Source of the DNA: Bacteriovorax sp. BSW11_IV
GTDB lineage: Bacteria; Bdellovibrionota; Bacteriovoracia; Bacteriovoracales; Bacteriovoracaceae
Direction of reading: 5' to 3'
Assembly: GCF_000447755.1 (NCBI RefSeq)
Contig: NZ_AUNE01000029.1
Location: 23,699 to 87,698 of the forward strand
Length of the DNA stretch: 64,000 bases
Part shown: piece after piece, positions 63,301 to 64,000 of the stretch
Numbering within the stretch: the stretch's first letter is position 1
How the letters are laid out: the number at the start of each line of letters is the position of its first letter
Made by a program: the position numbers and the translations under genes
Notes under the pieces: generated by a model
Seen by the model: the letters and a program-made list of their open reading frames with translations, nothing else
What the model was told of the DNA's origin: nothing
The model's database searches: none

Positions 63301-64000
63301 CTTCAAGTAGGCTTCGAAATACCAACCATTTTGAATATAGAATGCTTTACCTTTACTGTTCTGATTGCTGGCATTGTAGGCACAGACTCTAATGCTGTAG
63401 TCTTGATTAATAGTGAGACCAGATAGAAGATGAGTGAAATTGTTTCCAATATCGGTAATTGTTCCACTAGTACAATAGAGATCAGGTGCTGTTGCACCAG
63501 GAAGGATGGCCACTACGTAACCGCTTGCTGCAACTGAACCCGCTTCCCAAGTGGCCTGTGCAAAATCATATCCTCTGTTCGATATGTGAAGATTTGCAAC
63601 TTCATAAGGTTTTTGCGTCGTTGATGCTGAGACAGTTTCACCAGCACTAACATCTCCACTTCCATTATATGAACAGATTCTAAAAGAATAAGTTTCAGTC
63701 TCTTGAAGAGATGAAAGTGTATAACTTTCAACATTGCCAACATTGACAATCGTCCCAGAACTACAATCTGCAGGAGGAGTGTCTCCCAAAAGGTAGGCGA
63801 TGTAATATCCCGTCGTGATATTATCTGCCTTTATCCATTCGAGATTGATCGAGTTGTCATCAGTGCTAGCAACTCTAAAAGATTTTGGATTGAAAAATCT
63901 TAATTTATTTCTAAATACATAAACAGCACCAGAAAGAGCTGTAGAATCATCAGAGAGGGCATCTGGTCCATTAATAATTGATGTTCCCGTGCTTGATTCA
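51034..64000 (-). CDS. Giant FG-GAP propeller / fibronectin-III repeat protein (5' end outside window)
   Basis: Open frame from the stop at 51034 to the window edge, at least 4,322 codons; the translation continues in frame past the nominal start at 63789. Content: 42 complete FG-GAP-like blades in six groups of exactly seven, plus a partial group at the edge, separated by 14 FN3-like domains. A blade is ~70 residues: EAYIKASN-x-DxFG-x-S-x6-GDTxxVGA-x-EDSN-xTITNG-x-SGAVYVYKR-x-W-x-Q. Seven blades fit a closed integrin-alpha-like propeller. Every FN3 carries two Cys. The protein ends with one FN3 (SVTTDP) and no sorting signal. Likely a surface or secreted adhesin; secretion route unknown. Full length unknown. 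Confidence 0.9.
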   Translation of the reverse strand, partial: ESSTGTSIINGPDALSDDSTALSGAVYVFRNKLRFFNPKSFRVASTDDNSINLEWIKADNITTGYYIAYLLGDTPPADCSSGTIVNVGNVESYTLSSLQETETYSFRICSYNGSGDVSAGETVSASTTQKPYEVANLHISNRGYDFAQATWEAGSVAASGYVVAILPGATAPDLYCTSGTITDIGNNFTHLLSGLTINQDYSIRVCAYNASNQNSKGKAFYIQNGWYFEAYLKADNSEASDNFGRSISINGNNLIIGAYGEDSNQSTVTNGTSSTDNSLSSSGAAYLFTRTNSLWTQSTYFKAVSPDSSDAYGGNVSIDGDTIVIGATGEDGPGNTITNGPTASSFNTSSGSGAVYVYKLNAGNWEQEAYIKASNAGANDYFGNKVQIENDTLIVSATGEDSAQSTITNGTGSPTDDTAGSSGAVYVYKRTGSNWAQEAYIKSSNIGASDSFGTSVKLNGDYLVVGATGEDSNQTHISTGVAANPDNSSSSSGAVYLFRRYQATWYEYAYFKSVNSEISDSFGASVAVSGDTIAVGASGEDSNSTSITNGQSASADNSNSSSGAVYVFINNNGTWEQQAYLKSSNSGASDYFGTRIDLSGDTLVVAATGEDNSSNTIVNNAAIIENDDLSSSGAVYVFKRNGTTWSQESYLKSPAPTSNDSFGSEVTIEGNTIVVAASAEDGPSQGIFHNFDFDTNDTASASGAVYVFRNYSRLFAPSNFAITADNGSDVTLSWNAVAGATGYKISYLQGGIAPADCNTGTAIDVGNVTTHTFTGLTTNDYSFRICSYNATFGDHEGYTLTRSTSTGIIYPSDPTNFMASTTGTNNINLTWTAAPAAAGYKLAYALGDIAPADCHSGTSTDLGNVTSTSVTGLQHNSNYSFTICSYNAVPQYSYGAKLSAATQDFPFELSELRIASETRTNVQLAWISAGGATAGFYISYQANTVPANCSAGTVIDTGNVTTYNITGLDSATEYYFRVCAYDGALNTTEGRVISRLNGWYQSAFIKAANVSGNALFGDSVKLDGDTLAISAPGQESSQTTITNGTGTPTDTLAPNSGAVYIYRKSGNDWTQEAFIKANNAETNDNFGASIDLQGDYLIVTAPNEDTETNTIWNYSNNENNNRSSDSGAVYVYKRTGTNWEQEAFIKAPNFQSTDKFGDSISIDGNTIVVGVSQEDSATIQIVHAPDPILEYSTSSNRGAVYIFGKDGSGKWQFEAYIKRTYDSSDYLGTKVFTKDNLIFATSPGDDSSFNGILSGSVETSDDVTNSGAVFVFAKGEDNKWSQEAFIKASNNSSNDIFGTSISYSNNYLAVGAEEDDSNQNTITNGDTNASTSTLSSNSGAVFVYKRDNKTWKQHAYIKPSNVNSNDNFGHAVSISGNLLAVSAYKQDSNQNFTTNGAGASTDTSLSASGAVYLFKRTNETWNQIAFIKPTNPKSNINFGSSLNLKGNLLAVGTNNNDSGASGVFYSNNFSESFGFTNSGAVHIFTNKSDPFDPYELAATPAQNSVTLNWIKTGENNAGYMIAYSQSLTPPADCSSGTTIDVGDTNTFTVNSLLDARSYSFRVCGYDPSSQLSAGIAITTETLASSSEVANLQITARDNTSISLSWDASSAPVTGYRISYSEGYAENYYCNTGTTIDVGNVTSYQLTSLTHRKGYSINVCGIYPLGNTKGALLNAPDFGWYQEAFLKSFANNLFATAYFGSSISLDDDTVAVGTIDDKLNITSITNSTTIDPTVQTNLWDSGAVYIYRRTGQTWAGEALIKAYNPQLYGAFGDQISLSGDKIAVANFENSQEYTVIVDGKDPDFVTNDNLYRAGSVYIYKRTGSTWALEQYIRPPLVKSYQQFGIDVSLSENTIAIGADYDSSNATNIFNSSDAPIDNSDSYASGATYIYYFNGSTWVQQAFIKASNNGSQDYFGSSVALKGDLLVVGSPSEDSISTSIINGSTSALDNDASDSGAIYVYKRSDNFWEQEAYIKASNNIDGLSYGYNIDVDGNYIIAGVVNESSNTSNIINGETSSTNTDSATSGAVYVYKKDNGIWKQDAYIKAPNPDSSDYFGTSVAISGQRIAVGSYQEDTNQNYITNIDLPSIDNNLLNSGAVYTFTRENGLWEFEAFIKAGNAGQNDTFGSTVDLQGDTLVVGAPKEGSEVSGVVNGPIPPQDNNNGYTGAVYIYRNLIDRYSPANLIASYTDSRNITLKWRKSTAHTGYKIAYVMGSIPQASCEGSNSIDVGWVDTHTFTNLTPGINYSFTICGYNASAELSLMQTLTHRTTLPPRGPATLSINDIKTSTFIAQWTAVQSANIQGYRLAYKTGNIPPVNCTSETNLDVGNVLNYKLTGLLAYNTYSIRVCPYDNNNIIGQGLTATANTLKDLWYQESFIKTANNDPFDLFGSSVDLFADTLIVGAPGEDTASTIITSDITAIDNNNAESSGGVYIYKRTYEDWALHTFIKSSNSDLGDNFGQIVSIHKDTIAVGAPLEDSNQNTITNGATSSADNSSKDSGAVYIYKIANDVWTQEAYIKSPYPDIDDEFGSAIDLNENTLVVGAYREDGDQTTIINGTTASATNTSIDSGGAYIYFRTGNSWTQEAYIKAINNDSGNFFAKSVAVDLNTVAIGAPKEDSNSTTIINGTTASSDSSSSASGAVYIYKRTGANWAQESYIKAPNNNESDYFGSAVALRGDQLAVGAPEEDSNEITITNGPSASSDNNALSSGAVYVFERSGSNWNQTAYIKASNANTEDHFGSSLSLGQNTLVVGAKDEDSSQRGITLNSSPLNDAQNSGAAYIYRYNGINWSQESYLKSINSDANDNFGTAVAMSGDTIAIGAPGESAYLTEITNNEIASTSNDSQNSGAVYIYRYIGRIFDIVDLRGSIDINTNIKLTWNRLAYASGYKISYQTGTTAPLDCNTATQIDVGSVDNYTVTGLTPGLTYSFRVCGYDNTPTYSDGAIVTVTKPNPPPNPTSLTAVADNSKSVTLNWISGGASTTGFKVAFNIGTTPPTSCTDGTIIDVGNVTTHTETNFPHYSRLSFRVCSYNALGDLSSGETINAISRVGGWYQEAYIKPNTNEKELYSFGKKIDFDGKQIAASSTYDTYLTKEIEYGSSVTVSPQESGSVGAVYIFERTGDNWEQKAYIKPPNAASGDRFGQDVSFFGNKLAVSVENDNNPSGTYFNGKYTLEGDGNSAGAIHIFNKVGSVWTPEAFIKPKFVMNTDGFGKELASYNDTIIVGASGERTVANYIQNGEQTVDSNASGNSSAGAVYVFRNKGQGWYSEAFIKPTNIQAGDMFGISIAIEDNYIAVGAPGEDSNQTTISNDGVIIENNSNPDAGSVYIFKRTDDLWTQDAYIKAANSESYDNFGVEVELKNNYLIVSASGEDSFTTTIINGTGTSSDNSWGGAGAIYVYKKNAGNWEQDAYIKLSNTGVHEEWYSNVTSLSLDGDTLVLGNRGDPSIGNIILNGPNASTYGDGDAFWDVGSVFVYRRTAAGWEQEAYIQASNSQLGSQFGEDVVIKGDTIVVGSSGEGSSFRSIINGPVTNETNIYSVNSGAVYVYRNKKRLFEASTVALESKTNNSLTLSWLTNSGSAVGYKIAYQQGSAPADCNSGTVIDVGNVSNYVLTGLLQNTTYGVRICSYDVDGNDSTGQVYTYTTDSDLKEASNVSIASTTVDSITLTWTDASPGATTGYKLAYALGDTAPVDCNSGTSLDLGLVTTYSITGLTPLDQYTTRLCAYDASALETTGVTRSARVQSSGWNYKGMLQAPIPESNDAFGSTLAMSEKYFVVGHPFEDSNQTTITSVQSQDNSLIDSGAVHVYEKVGNAWQYMAFIKASNPSENDNFGTSVAIHGDKIAVGVPNESSSQSTITNGTTASSDNSNTKSGAVYVYKNNAGTWTQEAYIKASNNTAGDLFGTSVDIKGDLIAVGAPFEASNQNTITTGSSASSDESLYGSGATYVFTFNGSIWNQTAYIKAANSGFLDKFGHSVAIGNDTHIAVAAIEEDSIESTIINGPTTHLTDTGLNTGAIYVYEFVAGSWQQQAFIKKINPDSDDRLGETIKFDNDTIVATSPAEDSTLTGVTNGTTASTNNSATNAGAIFVYRKTNGIWAQEAFIKSNSSGSSEDFGHAMDFKGDTIVASAPNEDSDFSVIYNSTNPTSNSSLMDSGAVHVFKRVGTLWAQEAMIKSPRNYLRLNFGASVAIHGNQIAVGEPKDSGDLGNLSNNQNMIPNDLRNTNSGSVLFFENNYRVFEVTNIRTTTTSNSVSINWNHTSNYNAGYQFAYNVGTTPPADCTSGTIVDAGATTTYLEGGLTNGTTYAFRICAYDSSLILSNGVVFSVTTDP
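51315..52790 (-). repeat. Propeller group 6 (seven blades)
   Basis: Starts at SGWNYKGMLQAP, ends at the YRVFEVTN junction. Seven blades; the first lacks the usual WYQEA start and the fourth has one extra residue (GNDTHIAVAA). Confidence 0.8.
52795..53355 (-). repeat. FN3 doublet between propeller groups 5 and 6
   Basis: Two FN3 units (LTLSW and ITLTW strands), each with a Cys pair (ADCNSGT/VRICSYD and VDCNSGT/TRLCAYD). Confidence 0.8.
53360..54870 (-). repeat. Propeller group 5 (seven blades)
   Basis: Seven blades from GGWYQEAYIKPN to KRLFEAS. Blade six is longer than the rest (extra SL in the conserved strand and a Trp-containing loop), and blade one is the most divergent. Confidence 0.8.
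54875..55425 (-). repeat. FN3 doublet between propeller groups 4 and 5
   Basis: Two FN3 units (IKLTW and VTLNW) joined by a Pro-rich linker (KPNPPPNP). Cys pairs present in both. Confidence 0.8.
55425..56905 (-). repeat. Propeller group 4 (seven blades)
   Basis: Seven blades from DLWYQESFIKTANN to GRIFDIVD. It is the most regular group; several loops are near-identical (TTIINGTTAS in two or more blades). Confidence 0.8.
56910..57470 (-). repeat. FN3 doublet between propeller groups 3 and 4
   Basis: Two FN3 units (ITLKW and FIAQW) joined by LPPRGPATL. Cys pairs ASCEGS/FTICGYN and VNCTSE/IRVCPYD. Confidence 0.8.
57475..58972 (-). repeat. Propeller group 3 (seven blades)
   Basis: Seven blades from FGWYQEAFLKS to DRYSPANL. 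Blades one and two are divergent (EDSN motif lost), suggesting relaxed constraint on that loop. Confidence 0.8.
58978..59530 (-). repeat. FN3 doublet between propeller groups 2 and 3
   Basis: Two FN3 units (VTLNW and ISLSW). Cys pairs ADCSSGT/FRVCGYD and YYCNTGT/INVCGIY. Confidence 0.8.
59535..61012 (-). repeat. Propeller group 2 (seven blades)
   Basis: Seven blades from NGWYQSAFIKAANV to DPFDPYEL. Blade four is shortened (EAYIKRTYDSSDYLG). Confidence 0.8.
61020..61855 (-). repeat. FN3 triplet between propeller groups 1 and 2
   Basis: Three FN3 units (VTLSW, INLTW, VQLAW) instead of two, each with its Cys pair (ADCNTGT, ADCHSGT, ANCSAGT). Confidence 0.8.
61855..63330 (-). repeat. Propeller group 1 (seven blades)
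   Basis: Seven blades from NGWYFEAYLKADN to SRLFAPSN. The consensus EDSN and SGAVYVY motifs are well kept. Confidence 0.8.
63333..63895 (-). repeat. FN3 doublet at the left end of the visible protein
   Basis: Two FN3 units (INLEW and AQATW strands) with Cys pairs ADCSSGT/FRICSYN and LYCTSGT/IRVCAYN. Confidence 0.78.
63896..64000 (-). repeat. End of a further propeller group (truncated by window)
   Basis: TSIINGPDALSDDSTALSG followed by AVYVFRNKLRFFNP is the end of a seventh-blade sequence, so at least one more propeller lies beyond the window. Confidence 0.75.

Noticed and set aside
51034..64000. Many plus-strand and alternate-frame ORFs of 60-135 codons inside the giant gene
   Set aside because: They are shadows of a repetitive coding sequence; they lack ribosome sites and recognisable domains, and recur in register with the repeats.
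51034..64000. Tandem DNA repeats that could be taken for a CRISPR array or satellite
   Set aside because: Units are ~210 bp, diverged at DNA level, and conserved in reading frame; there are no short identical repeats with unique spacers.

Overview
The window looks like a chromosomal segment from a low-GC predatory or free-living member of the Bdellovibrionota, most likely the Bacteriovorax/Halobacteriovorax side. This is inferred from the AT-rich composition, a TolQ/TolR/AgmX set, several HTH proteins resembling the TIGR02147/DUF4423 architecture paired with small exported proteins, and many secreted proteins of unknown function. No rRNA, tRNA, IS element, prophage or CRISPR array was recognised.

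Layout. 1-3.1 kb: the end of an AgmX/PglI-type protein facing an ExbB/TolQ gene with two ExbD/TolR genes. 3.1-12.2 kb: ChaN-like protein, GmhA, thioredoxin, RDD protein, DNA polymerase I, a FecR-domain envelope protein and a ClC antiporter. 12.4-15.4 kb: groES-groEL and lepB. 15.4-19.1 kb: two paralogous exported proteins around an HTH regulator, a small gene, a probable plus-strand noncoding RNA and a trypsin-like protease. 19.2-21.7 kb: a four-gene operon of unknown role that includes a methyltransferase with a signal peptide. 21.8-25.5 kb: a YejA-YejB-YejE type peptide importer without its ATPase. 25.6-30.5 kb: a cobalamin riboswitch followed by btuB-tonB-btuF-btuD-btuC. 30.5-38.9 kb: nuclease, YciH/SUI1, DJ-1-like protein, NrfHA nitrite reductase, HtrA-type protease, phosphatidylserine decarboxylase, EEP-family hydrolase, a split HTH regulator and an OmpR-type response regulator. 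38.9-44.6 kb: a methionine operon metF-metH-orf-(short MetE-like). 44.7-50.5 kb: sensor-less histidine kinase, exported coiled-coil protein, second response regulator, aldose-epimerase-like protein, an HTH/exported protein/HTH trio and a 44-residue lipoprotein. 50.5-64 kb: a small AgmX-like protein and, upstream of it on the same strand, the 3' 13 kb of one giant gene.

The giant gene is the most striking object. More than 4,300 codons lie in the window and the 5' end is outside. It encodes six complete sets of exactly seven FG-GAP-like blades, presumably seven-bladed integrin-alpha-like propellers, separated by two or three fibronectin-III-like domains. All 14 FN3 domains carry a conserved Cys pair, and I see no Cys in the blades. 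It is probably a giant surface or secreted adhesin.

Vitamin B12 links two regions: the riboswitch-controlled uptake operon could feed the B12-dependent methionine synthase MetH, whose operon also encodes a short MetE-like protein. Genes are tightly packed. Several convergent pairs share stop-codon bases, and some terminators lie inside the neighbour's coding sequence.
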